64,000 nt of DNA from Nonomuraea basaltis (GTDB lineage: Bacteria > Actinomycetota > Actinomycetes > Streptosporangiales > Streptosporangiaceae): positions 112,754 through 176,753 of the forward strand of contig NZ_VCJS01000001.1 of assembly GCF_005893125.1 (NCBI RefSeq), written 5' to 3'. The translations under genes and the position numbers were made by a program. Under the pieces are notes generated by a model. That model saw nothing but the letters and a program-made list of their open reading frames with translations. It searched no databases and was not told where the DNA came from. Below are positions 44,927-53,194 of the stretch, piece by piece (the first letter of the stretch is position 1; each line of letters begins with the position of its first letter).

Positions 44927-46378
44927 ATGGCCGGATCGAAGGGCGGGCGGATCAACGCGTCGCTGCGCCGCGTCGCCATGCTCTGCGCGGCGATGCTGTT
45001 CACCCTGCTGGCCCACGTCACGATCGTGCAGGCGTTCGGCTCGCAGGCGCTCAACGCCGACCGCAGGAACGAGCGGCCGCTGATCACCAGGTTCGGCCAT
45101 CCGCGCGGCGACATCCTCACCTATGACGGCACGGTCATCGCCACGAGCCGGCCGGCCGGCGGTGGCCCGTACCGCTATCGGAGGGTCTACAAGGACGGCG
45201 AGCTCTACGCCCCCGTCACCGGCCACCTGTCGCTGCACCGCTCCACCGGCATCGAGCAGGCGCAGGACGCGGTCCTGTCCGGCGACGACGCCAAGGTCAA
45301 GGTCAGGTCGCTGGTCAGGGACGGCGCCGACGAGGGGGCCGACGTCAGGTTGACGATCAGCGATCGGGCGCAGTGGGCGGCGTACCAGAGTCTCAAGGCG
45401 ACGGGCGTTCCGGGGGCGGTGGTGGCCATCGCCCCGGCGACGGGGGCGATCCTGGCGCTGGCCACGTATCCGTCGTACGACCCGAACGCCTTCACCGCCT
45501 TCGACCGCGCCCGGCTGGCCGAGACGGGGCGGCGGCTCATGCGGGCGCCGTCGCAGCCGCTGCTGAACCGGGCGCTGCACCGGGCGTATCCGCCCGGGTC
45601 CACGTTCGAGCTGGTCACCACGGCAGCGGCGCTGGGCTCCGGCGAGTACAGCGCGGCCAGCCTGCTGGACGCGCCGGTGCGGCTGCCGCTGCCCGGGAGC
45701 GCCATGTCCGTCCGCGACGATCCCGGCTGCCGCGACGCGCACCCGATGCTCATGTACGCCTTCCAGGTCTCGTGCGACACCGCGTTCGCCAACCTCGGGC
45801 TCCAGCTCGGCCAGGACGTCCTGAGGGACCAGGCGGAGGCGTTCGGGTTCAACGCGGACGGCCTGGCGATCCCGCTGGCCACGACGCCGAGCCGGTATCC
45901 GCCGTCCACGGACCGCGCGCAGACGGCCTTGGCGGCCATCGGGCACCACGAGAACCGGGCCACGCCGCTGATGATCGCCATGCTGTCGGCGGCGGTGGCC
46001 AACGACGGGGTGCTGATGCGGCCGTACCTGGTGGAGGAGGTGCGCCTGCCGGACGGCTCGGTCATCAACCGCGCCGGTCCCACGCCGTACCGGACGGCGG
46101 TGTCGCCCACGCTGGCCAAGCACCTGGCGGCGATGATGACCACGGTGACGCACGCGGGCGGCACCGGGACGGGCGCGGCCATCCCGGGGGTGGAGGTGGC
46201 CGCCAAGACCGCGACCTCGCGGACCGTCCCCGGCGCGGAGGATCAAGCGCTCGTCACGGCCTTCGCGCCCGCGGACAGGCCCGAGGTGGCCGTGGGGGTC
46301 GTGCTGGAGAATCCCGGCGCGCGGGCCGAGGCCGTGGCGCCGATCGCGCGGGCCGTGATCGAGGCTGCCCTGGCGTGA
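44927..46378 (+). CDS. PbpA-like class B penicillin-binding protein with degenerate active site
   Basis: A 483-residue protein: membrane anchor (about 13-36), short dimerisation region (RPLITRFGHPRGDIL...), and a transpeptidase-fold domain (about 145-480) colinear with mycobacterial/Streptomyces PbpA. The three catalytic motifs are altered: SxxK reads STFE (in AYPPGSTFELV), SxN reads SCD (in FQVSCDTAF) and KTG reads KTA (in VAAKTATS). The serine remains but the general base lysine does not, so DD-transpeptidation is unlikely. It may be a structural or sensory pseudoenzyme. Located just upstream of the second STAND/LuxR regulator. Confidence 0.88.
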   Translation: MAGSKGGRINASLRRVAMLCAAMLFTLLAHVTIVQAFGSQALNADRRNERPLITRFGHPRGDILTYDGTVIATSRPAGGGPYRYRRVYKDGELYAPVTGHLSLHRSTGIEQAQDAVLSGDDAKVKVRSLVRDGADEGADVRLTISDRAQWAAYQSLKATGVPGAVVAIAPATGAILALATYPSYDPNAFTAFDRARLAETGRRLMRAPSQPLLNRALHRAYPPGSTFELVTTAAALGSGEYSAASLLDAPVRLPLPGSAMSVRDDPGCRDAHPMLMYAFQVSCDTAFANLGLQLGQDVLRDQAEAFGFNADGLAIPLATTPSRYPPSTDRAQTALAAIGHHENRATPLMIAMLSAAVANDGVLMRPYLVEEVRLPDGSVINRAGPTPYRTAVSPTLAKHLAAMMTTVTHAGGTGTGAAIPGVEVAAKTATSRTVPGAEDQALVTAFAPADRPEVAVGVVLENPGARAEAVAPIARAVIEAALA

Positions 46379-46415
46379 GCGCCGGTCAGCGGTAGGCCCT
46401 GGCCTGGAGGGCGCT
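46378..46415 (+). terminator. Possible hairpin after PBP-like gene
   Basis: AGCGCC (46378-46383) pairs with GGCGCT (46410-46415), with an internal stem AGGCC-CT-GGCCT. No T-tract. A weak candidate separating the PBP-like gene from the regulator gene. Confidence 0.35.
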
Positions 46416-46497
46416 ACGCCCCGAATGTGTCCGTGGGCATTGACCGGTTCTCCACTATCTCTGGGCGCACGCCGTAGTTGATGACACACTCACAGTG

Positions 46498-48852
46498 ATG
46501 CCGCGATCTGCCGACTTCAGCAACCTGCCGGCCGAATCGAACACGTTCGTGGGCCGCGAGTCCGACATGGACGAGCTCGTTCAACTGATGCGCGTCTCGC
46601 GCGCCGTGACCTTGTGCGGTGCGGGCGGCATCGGGAAGACCCGGCTCGCCCTGCGGTTGGCCGCCAGAATGGCCTCCGGCCACGCGGGCGGCGTGTGGCT
46701 GATCGAGCTGGCCGACCTGGAGAAGGGCGAGCTGCGCGGGCACGTCGCCGCCACGCTCGGCATCGCGGGCGACCTGGCCGAGACGATCGGCGACCGGCGC
46801 GTGCTGCTGCTGCTCGACAACTGCGAGGCCGTGGTCGGCGAGTGCGCCGAGCTCTGCCGCGACCTGCTCGGAGCCTGCCCCGCGCTGGCCGTCCTGGCCA
46901 CCAGCCGCGAGCCGCTGCGCGTCCCTGGCGAGACGGTGTGGCGGGTGCCGCCGCTCTGCGTGGACGGCGAGGAGAGCGAGGCCGTGCGGCTGTTCGTGGC
47001 CAGGGCCGCCGCCGCCCGGCCCGGCTTCGAGCTGACCGGCGAGACGCTGCCGCTGGTCGTGGCGCTGTGCCAGGCGCTCGACGGGCTGCCGCTGGCCATC
47101 GAGCTGGCCGCCGCCCTGGTCAGGGTGCTGTCCGTCGGGCAGCTCGTGGAGCGGCTCGACGACCGGTTCAGGCTGCTGGCGGGCGGCGCGCGTACGGCTC
47201 CCGCCCGGCACCGCACGCTCCGGGCCGCCGTCGACTGGAGCTACCGGCTGCTCACCGCGCAGGAACGGCTGCTGCTGCGCCGTACGGCCGCCTTCCGCTC
47301 CTCCTGGACGCTCGACCTCGCCGAGTGGGTCTGCTCGGGCTCCGGCCTGCCGGAGGAGGAGGTGCTGCCCAGGCTCTGCGACCTCGTCGACAAGTCACTG
47401 GTCGCCCTCGACGGCGAGATCGCCGGCCAAGCGGGCTACCGGCTGCTGGAAACCGTCCGCGAATACGCGCTCGAGCAGCTCGCCGGCTCCGGCGAGGAGG
47501 CCGAGCTGCGGCGCCGGCACCTGATGGCGCTGGCCAGGCTGGCGACCCGGTTCAGGGAGGCGCTGGCGCCTGGCGCGCGCACGCCGTGGACGGTGATCAA
47601 GCATCTCGTGAACCTGCTCGACGGGCTGAAGATCGAGATCGGCGCAGCCTGCGACTGGTCGATCGTGAACGGCACGCCGGAGACGGGGCTGGGCCTGCTG
47701 ATCGACATCCGCTACCTGCTGATCGGCAGCGGGCACAAGCTGGACATGGTCGAGCGGCTCGACCGGCTGCTGGCGCTGGACGCGCCGCAGGTGCCGCAGG
47801 GGCTGCGCGGGCAGGCCATGATCCTGCGCGGCGAGCTGGCGCTGGCGGCGGGCGACATGGAGCTGGCCACCAGGTGCGCCCGCACCGGGCTCGACCTGTG
47901 CGCGCGGGCCAAGGACAGGTACGGCGAGGCCGTCGGCACGATCGTGCTGGCCCAGCTGACCGGCGAGCAGGAGGCCCTGACCCGCGCGCTGGAGATCGCC
48001 AGGCAGTCCGGCGACCTCGTCACGGAGGCCCTGGCCCAGGTCGCCAGGGGGCAGTTCGGCCTGCACCAGGGCCGCCTGTGCGAGGCGCGGCGGGCGTTCG
48101 AGGAGGTCCTGTCGATCTGCGAGGAGCTCGACAACCACTACGGCCAGGCCGTCGCCCACATCGGCCTGGCCCACGTGGCCAGGCGCACGGGCGATCCGGC
48201 GACCGCCAAGCGGCACTACGAGGCGGGGCTGCGCCTGGTGCGGCACGTGGACGCCAGGCAGCAGATCGTGAGCTGCCTGGCCGGGCTCGGCAGGGTGGCG
48301 CTCGACCAGGGCGACCTGGTGGAGGCCCGGGCCAGGCTCACCGAGGCGCTGCTGCTCAGCCGCGACGCGGGGCTGCGGGCCGGCGTCGCCAGGCGGCTGG
48401 AAGCGTGGTCGGCCCTGGTCGCGGCCGAGGGCGACCACCGGCGCGCGATCCTGCTGGCCGCCGCCTCCGTGGCGCTGCGCGGCCGCCAGCCGGACGCGCG
48501 TACCGAGGACGTGCTGCGACCCGCGCGGGCCGCGCTCGGCGAGGTGCTGGTCGGCGTGTTGTGGGCCGAGGGCACGGCCATGACCGCTGACCAGGCGGTG
48601 GCCTGCGCGCTCGACGGGGCGCTGCCCGAGCCGTCGGCCGAGCCGGTCGTCCCGGCCGGGCAGGAGAGCAGGCTCACGCCTAGAGAGCGCGAGATCGCCG
48701 ACCTGGTGGCCAGAGGGCTCAGCAACCGGGCGATCGCCGACGAACTGGTCATCAGCCCGGCCACCGCCGCCCGGCACGTGGCCAACATCCTGGCCAAGCT
48801 GGGCTTCTCCACGCGTACACAGATCGCCGCGTGGGTGATCGCGAGCCGCTGA
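46498..48852 (+). CDS. STAND ATPase-TPR-LuxR transcriptional regulator, copy 2
   Basis: A 784-residue paralogue of the regulator at 31762. N-terminus NLPAESNTFVGRESDMDEL, Walker A GAGGIGKT (41-48), Walker B LLLLDN (about 103-108), VLATSREPLR, a conserved middle (PARHRTLRAAVDWSYRLL, LCDLVDKSLVALDG), TPR-like helices and a C-terminal LuxR HTH (LTPREREIADLVARGLSNRA...). The ATG 46498 is preceded by an in-frame GTG 46495. The signal it senses is unknown. Followed after 362 bp by the third truncated ANL gene. Confidence 0.9.
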   Translation: MPRSADFSNLPAESNTFVGRESDMDELVQLMRVSRAVTLCGAGGIGKTRLALRLAARMASGHAGGVWLIELADLEKGELRGHVAATLGIAGDLAETIGDRRVLLLLDNCEAVVGECAELCRDLLGACPALAVLATSREPLRVPGETVWRVPPLCVDGEESEAVRLFVARAAAARPGFELTGETLPLVVALCQALDGLPLAIELAAALVRVLSVGQLVERLDDRFRLLAGGARTAPARHRTLRAAVDWSYRLLTAQERLLLRRTAAFRSSWTLDLAEWVCSGSGLPEEEVLPRLCDLVDKSLVALDGEIAGQAGYRLLETVREYALEQLAGSGEEAELRRRHLMALARLATRFREALAPGARTPWTVIKHLVNLLDGLKIEIGAACDWSIVNGTPETGLGLLIDIRYLLIGSGHKLDMVERLDRLLALDAPQVPQGLRGQAMILRGELALAAGDMELATRCARTGLDLCARAKDRYGEAVGTIVLAQLTGEQEALTRALEIARQSGDLVTEALAQVARGQFGLHQGRLCEARRAFEEVLSICEELDNHYGQAVAHIGLAHVARRTGDPATAKRHYEAGLRLVRHVDARQQIVSCLAGLGRVALDQGDLVEARARLTEALLLSRDAGLRAGVARRLEAWSALVAAEGDHRRAILLAAASVALRGRQPDARTEDVLRPARAALGEVLVGVLWAEGTAMTADQAVACALDGALPEPSAEPVVPAGQESRLTPREREIADLVARGLSNRAIADELVISPATAARHVANILAKLGFSTRTQIAAWVIASR

Positions 48853-49005
48853 CCGCGCCACCCGTCTACACATTGCCGGGCCGGTCCGCCTACACCTTTG
48901 AATGGCCATGTCAGCGCATGTGCCGTGCCCGGCTGCACGCCTACCGTTGCTTCCAGTGATCGACCGCACCGCGCGCACCCCGCCCTCGCGCCGGGGACGT
49001 CGCGG

Positions 49006-49017
49006 CCGATCGATCGG
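49006..49017. promoter_or_regulatory. Palindrome in the gap between LuxR copy 2 and ANL copy 3
   Basis: CCGATCGATCGG is a perfect 12-bp palindrome flanked by a direct repeat GGGGACGTC. The 362-bp gap (48853-49214) contains no convincing gene; it holds this site, a hairpin at 49087 and the motif cluster at 49128. Confidence 0.3.
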
Positions 49018-49086
49018 GGACGTCACGCGTCCGCACGGGGCCGAACCTCTTCGGAGGGGTGGAGGTCCGGCACCGGGCGCGTGACA

Positions 49087-49118
49087 GCGGGCCCGAGCCG
49101 CGCAGGGCTCGGGCCCGC
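49087..49118 (+). terminator. Strong hairpin after LuxR copy 2
   Basis: Perfect 13-bp stem GCGGGCCCGAGCC/GGCTCGGGCCCGC with a 6-nt loop (GCGCAG), 235 bp after the regulator stop. Likely terminator or barrier before ANL copy 3; no T-tract. Confidence 0.6.
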
Positions 49119-49127
49119 CCGCGCAGG

Positions 49128-49167
49128 TCTGCACATCGGCGGCGTGGAGATGCACATCGGCCTACAT
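49128..49167. promoter_or_regulatory. Motifs upstream of third ANL fragment gene
   Basis: TCTGCACATCGG (from 49128) and GATGCACATCGG (from 49149) are near-identical direct copies, followed by CCTACAT (49161-49167), 48 bp before the ATG. The combination TGCAYA twice plus CCTACAT/ATGTAGG matches the region before ANL copy 2. Confidence 0.45.
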
Positions 49168-49214
49168 ATATCGGTGGATGCTGCGCTCCGTGAGGCGGCC
49201 GTACGTTGTCGGTC

Positions 49215-49988
49215 ATGAAGCCCACCGCCTCGACCACCGGCACCGTGATCAACGAGGTGTTCCGCCGGGCCTACGAGCGCGGCGACCGGCCGGCGCTCGT
49301 CGACCTGCGCGGCGGCCACGTCTACGGCTATCGGCGGCTGGTGACCGAGGTGACCAGAGCTGCCTCCGGGCTGGTGCGCAGGGGTGCCCGGCGCGACCAG
49401 GTGGTGGGCGTGCACGTCTCGACGGCGGGCGCGCAGACGCTGGCCGTGCACACGGTGCTGGCCGCCGGCGGGGTGGCGGCGCCGATCGATCCCGCGCTCG
49501 GTGCGGAGGAGGTGGCCGCCTGGCTGGGCGCCTGCGACGCGCGTACCCTGATCACCACGCCCGACCTGGCCGAGACGGCGACGCTGGCGGCGGAGGGGTC
49601 CCGGGTGCGCCAGGTCGTCTCGCTCGGCGCCGCGCTGGACGCGATCGATTTCCGCAGCCTGCTCACGCTGGAGCCCACCGCGCTGCCCGCGCTCGACGCC
49701 AAGCGCCAGGACGCGCTCCTGCTGGCGGACGGCCGCCGCCTGTCGCACGCCGACCTGCTCGCCAGGATGGCCGAGCTCGACCTCCCGGTAGGCCTGGCCG
49801 AGTCCGACGTGGTGCTGACCACGTGGCGGCCCGGCGGCGGCAGCGATCTGGTCGCCCTCGTCGGTCTCGGCGTGTCGAAGGGCGCGCTGGTGGTGGCCTG
49901 CGGCGGCGGCGATCTCCCCGGCACCAGCCACGACTTCAGTGTCACCGTGGTGACGGGCCCCGGGGGGACGCTGGAGCGCCTTCGCTGA
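49215..49988 (+). CDS. Truncated AMP-binding (ANL) protein, N-domain only, copy 3
   Basis: A 257-residue protein matching the ANL N-terminal subdomain: INEVFRRAYERGDRPALVDL, GYRRLVTEVTRAASGLVRRG, VVGVHVSTAGAQTLAVHTVLAAGGVAAPID, LGACDARTLITTPD. Where adenylating enzymes have the P-loop SGTTGxPKG it reads ALLLADGRRLSHADLL, keeping the following helix but not the loop. It then continues through SDVVLTTWRPGGGSDLVAL and stops. A5-A10 and the C-terminal lid are missing. Not expected to adenylate; role unknown. Start ATG 49215; TTG 49206 is in frame. Confidence 0.75.
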   Translation: MKPTASTTGTVINEVFRRAYERGDRPALVDLRGGHVYGYRRLVTEVTRAASGLVRRGARRDQVVGVHVSTAGAQTLAVHTVLAAGGVAAPIDPALGAEEVAAWLGACDARTLITTPDLAETATLAAEGSRVRQVVSLGAALDAIDFRSLLTLEPTALPALDAKRQDALLLADGRRLSHADLLARMAELDLPVGLAESDVVLTTWRPGGGSDLVALVGLGVSKGALVVACGGGDLPGTSHDFSVTVVTGPGGTLERLR

Positions 49989-50043
49989 ATATGCGGAGCT
50001 GTTACCGACCATCCCTTGACGACCAAGAGCGGGAAGAGAATCG

Positions 50044-50059
50044 TTGACAACGTTGTCAA
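50044..50059. promoter_or_regulatory. LacI-family operator overlapping a -35 element
   Basis: TTGACAACGTTGTCAA is a perfect 16-bp palindrome with central CG, the form bound by LacI/GalR repressors. Its first six bases are a consensus -35 TTGACA, so repressor and polymerase would compete. It stands 39 bp before the sugar-binding protein start. No LacI gene is in the window. Confidence 0.8.
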
Positions 50060-50098
50060 ATCACCTACTTCGGGGGGACTTCGAAGGGATGGTGTGCG

Positions 50099-51394
50099 AT
50101 GCGACGGTGGTTAGCGACCGTTTCGATCACGATGGCGAGCGTGCTGGGCCTGGCGGCCTGCGGCGGTGGCGGCGGTGGACAGGCGACGCAGTCGCCCGCG
50201 GCGGGCGGCGGCGGCAAACAGCAGGTTGAGGTCTTCTCCTGGTGGACGGGCCCCGGTGAGGCCGACGGTCTCCAGGAAATGCGGAAGATCTTCGAGCAGC
50301 AGAATCCGAACTACACGTTCTTCGACGCCGCGGTGGCGGGCGGCTCCGGCGACAAGGCCAAGGCGCTGCTGCAGTCGAAGCTCCAGGCCAGCCAGCCGCC
50401 CGACACGTTCCAGGGACACGCGGGCGCCGAGCTGCAGGGCTACATCAAGGCCGGCAACCTCGAGGACCTGACCTTCCTCTACGACGAGCTGAAACTGAAG
50501 GACGTCTTCCCGGCTCAGCTCGTCGAGCAGATCAGCGTCGAGGGCAAGATCTATTCGGTGCCGGTGAACATCCACCGGTCCAACGTGCTGTGGTTCAACC
50601 CGGCCGTGCTCAAGGACGCCGGCGTGGCGGGCGCTCCCAAGACGCTCGACGAGTTCGTCGCGGCGCTGGAGAAGGTCAAGGCCAAGGGCAAGGTCCCCCT
50701 GTCCATCGGGTCGGAGTGGACCGTCACCCACCTGCTGGAGAGCGTGCTGCTGGGCTCGCTCGGCACCGACGCCTACAACGCGCTGTTCAAGCCGGGCGCG
50801 AACTGGAACAGCCCGGAGGTGACCAAGGCGCTGGAGAGCTTCGCCAAGATCATGTCGTACGCGGGCGACCCGCAGGACGACTGGCAGCCCGCGGCCAAGC
50901 AGGTGGCCGACGGCGAGGCCGCGTTCAACGTCATGGGCGACTGGGCGTACGGCTACTTCCACAACCCGCCCGAGGGCGGCCTGGGCAAGACGTCGAAGAC
51001 CGACTTCGACTGGGCGCCGGCCCCCGGGACCGAGGGCACGTACCTGTGGCTGTCCGACAGCTTCACCCTGCCCAAGGGCGCCAAGAACCGTGACGGGGCC
51101 GCCGCCTGGCTGAAGGTCGCGGCCAGTAAGGAGGGCCAGGACGCCTTCAACCCGAAGAAGGGCTCCATCCCCGCCCGCAAGGACGCCGACCAGTCGCTCT
51201 ACACCGACTACCTGGCCGACGCGCTGGAGGACTGGTCGAGCAACAAGCTCGCCGGGTCGATCCAGCACGGCGTCGCGGTGAACCAGCCGTGGCTGGCATC
51301 GATCACCGAGGCGGTCGGGCTGTTCATCGGCAGCAAGGACGTCAAGGCCCTGCAGCAGGGGCTGGCCGACGCGGCCGCGGCAAACGCTCAGTAA
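50099..51394 (+). CDS. Carbohydrate ABC transporter substrate-binding lipoprotein
   Basis: A 431-residue family-1 extracellular binding protein (MalE/UgpB-like). Lipobox LAAC (Cys at about residue 21) followed by a glycine run; QVEVFSWWTGPGEADGLQEM opens the mature domain. Typical features include KLQASQPPDTFQGHAGAELQ and the late segment LSDSFTLPKGAKNRDGAAAWL. First gene of a three-gene importer operon controlled by the palindrome at 50044. The ligand is probably a mono- or oligosaccharide; more cannot be said. Confidence 0.93.
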   Translation: MRRWLATVSITMASVLGLAACGGGGGGQATQSPAAGGGGKQQVEVFSWWTGPGEADGLQEMRKIFEQQNPNYTFFDAAVAGGSGDKAKALLQSKLQASQPPDTFQGHAGAELQGYIKAGNLEDLTFLYDELKLKDVFPAQLVEQISVEGKIYSVPVNIHRSNVLWFNPAVLKDAGVAGAPKTLDEFVAALEKVKAKGKVPLSIGSEWTVTHLLESVLLGSLGTDAYNALFKPGANWNSPEVTKALESFAKIMSYAGDPQDDWQPAAKQVADGEAAFNVMGDWAYGYFHNPPEGGLGKTSKTDFDWAPAPGTEGTYLWLSDSFTLPKGAKNRDGAAAWLKVAASKEGQDAFNPKKGSIPARKDADQSLYTDYLADALEDWSSNKLAGSIQHGVAVNQPWLASITEAVGLFIGSKDVKALQQGLADAAAANAQ

Positions 51395-51407
51395 CTCGGC
51401 TCGTGGG

Positions 51408-52337
51408 GTGCGGCAGGCGCGGGCGCGCCTGCCGCACCCGTGGGAGGGAATGGTTGTGAGGCGGGCACGCGCGTGGCTGCCCGGGCTCCTCCTCGTCACC
51501 CCGTCGATCATCGCGATCGGCGTCTTCGTGTACGGCCTGCTCGGCTGGAACTTCCGGCTGGCCATGACCGACAAGCACGATGAGGTGTCCGAGGGCGAGT
51601 TCGTGGGGCTGACGAACTTCATCGACATCTGGGACCAGCCCCGATGGCATCTCTCGGTGAACCACACGATCGTGTTCACGGTCGTGTTCGTGCTGGGGGC
51701 GCTGCTGCTCGGCTGGCTCCTGGCGTTCCTCATGGAGAAGGGGATCAAGGGCGAGGGGACGTTCCGGGCGATCTACCTGTTCCCGATGGCCATCTCGTTC
51801 GTCGCCACCGGGATCGTGTGGCGGTGGCTGATGAACTCAGGGACGGGGGAGCGGGCGGTCGGGCTGAACCGGCTGTTCGACTGGCTCGGGCTGCCGCAGT
51901 GGCAGTGGTTCAGGGACCAGGACTGGGGGATGGCGGCGATGGCGCTGCCCGCCATCTGGCAGATGTCCGGATATGTCATGGCTTTGTTCCTGGCGGGGTT
52001 CCGGGGTGTGCCCGAAGAGCTGCGAGAGGCGGCGCGGGTGGACGGCTGCACCGAGTGGGGCGTCTACCGGTACGTCGTGCTGCCCATGCTGCGGCCGGTG
52101 ACCCTGTCGGCGCTGATCATCCTGGGGCACATCTCGCTCAAGGTGTTCGATCTGATCGTCGCGGTGTCGGGGAAGCAGATCATCACCGACGTGCCGGCGG
52201 TGTTCATGTGGGTGGCGGTGTTCGACTCGCACGATCCGGCCAAGGGGGCCACGATCGCGTCCTACATCGTGGTGAGCGTGGCGATCTTCGTCATTCCGTA
52301 CCTGATCTGGTCCGTGCGTAAGGAGAGGAAATCATGA
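51408..52337 (+). CDS. Sugar ABC transporter permease (MalF-type)
   Basis: A permease of about 300 residues with six helices. The EAA loop reads EELREAARVDGCTEWGVYRYVVLPMLRP (cited by its first residues EELREAARVDG, about 203). The real start may be GTG 51408 or the GTG at 51456 (VRRARAWLPGLLL). The stop overlaps the next gene start in ATGA, indicating coupling. Works with the binding protein and the second permease. Confidence 0.92.
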   Translation: MRQARARLPHPWEGMVVRRARAWLPGLLLVTPSIIAIGVFVYGLLGWNFRLAMTDKHDEVSEGEFVGLTNFIDIWDQPRWHLSVNHTIVFTVVFVLGALLLGWLLAFLMEKGIKGEGTFRAIYLFPMAISFVATGIVWRWLMNSGTGERAVGLNRLFDWLGLPQWQWFRDQDWGMAAMALPAIWQMSGYVMALFLAGFRGVPEELREAARVDGCTEWGVYRYVVLPMLRPVTLSALIILGHISLKVFDLIVAVSGKQIITDVPAVFMWVAVFDSHDPAKGATIASYIVVSVAIFVIPYLIWSVRKERKS

Positions 52338-53194
52338 CGGCGGTGGCCGGGCGCAGGGCGCAGGGGTTCCCCTGGATGCGGTTCGGCCTGCTGGTCATCT
52401 TCGTGGTGATCTTCCTCATCCCGATCTACGTGCTGCTGGTCACCAGCTTCAAGCCGCTCTCGGAGGCGGACCCGGGCCAGGCCTGGAACCTGCCGCGGAC
52501 GTGGACGATTGAGGCGTGGCGGGTGGCGTGGGAGAAGCTCGCGCCGGGACTGTGGAACAGCGTGCTGCTGGCCGTGCCGGGCTCGCTCCTGTCGTGCGCG
52601 CTCGGCTCCATGAACGGCTACGTGCTGTCCAAGTGGCGATTCCCCGGGGCGGACGTGCTGTTCACGCTGTTCCTGTTCGGCATGTTCATCCCGTACCAGG
52701 GGGTGATGATCCCGCTGGTGCAGCTGCTGGTGGGGCTGAACGAGCTGACCGGGCTCGACGGCGTCTTCTACGGCGGCATCCCCGGGCTGGTGCTGGCCCA
52801 CGTCGTCTACGGCATCCCGATCTGCACGCTGATCTTCCGCAACTACTACGTCACGATCCCCGACGAGCTGATCGAGGCGTCGCGGGTGGACGGGGCCGGC
52901 ATGCTGCGGGCGTACTGGTCGATCATGCTGCCGGTGTCCGGGCCCGCGATCGCGGTGGTCATCATCTGGCAGTTCACCTCGCTGTGGAACGACTTCCTGT
53001 TCGCCGTCTTCCTGACCGGGCCGACGAGCTGGCCGACGACCGTGATGCTGAACAACATCGCGGGTGCGCAGGCCACCCCGTACAGCCAGCAGATGGCGGC
53101 GGCTATCCTGGCGTCCGTCCCCACGATGATCATCTACATCGTGCTGGGCCGGTTCTTCATGCGCGGGCTCATGGCGGGCGCGCTCAAGGGGTAG
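52334..53194 (+). CDS. Sugar ABC transporter permease (MalG-type)
   Basis: A 286-residue permease with six helices and the EAA motif DELIEASRVDGAGMLRAYW (about 177). It overlaps the previous gene by 4 bp. No ATPase gene is linked; like many actinomycete CUT1 systems it probably uses a shared MsiK-type ATPase. Its 3' end overlaps the convergent dehydrogenase gene by 11 bp. Confidence 0.93.
   Translation: MTAVAGRRAQGFPWMRFGLLVIFVVIFLIPIYVLLVTSFKPLSEADPGQAWNLPRTWTIEAWRVAWEKLAPGLWNSVLLAVPGSLLSCALGSMNGYVLSKWRFPGADVLFTLFLFGMFIPYQGVMIPLVQLLVGLNELTGLDGVFYGGIPGLVLAHVVYGIPICTLIFRNYYVTIPDELIEASRVDGAGMLRAYWSIMLPVSGPAIAVVIIWQFTSLWNDFLFAVFLTGPTSWPTTVMLNNIAGAQATPYSQQMAAAILASVPTMIIYIVLGRFFMRGLMAGALKG

Noticed and set aside
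44927..46378. PBP-like gene as a functional PbpA transpeptidase
   Set aside because: The SxxK lysine is glutamate and both other motifs are changed; the codons (GAG, GAC, GCG) are unambiguous in the sequence.
48902..49084. Small ORFs in the gap after LuxR copy 2
   Set aside because: Arg/Pro-rich, without ribosome sites, and covering palindromes; no support for coding.
50044..50229. Short ORF starting at the palindrome
   Set aside because: It overlaps the operator and the start of the binding-protein gene in another frame and has no protein-like features.
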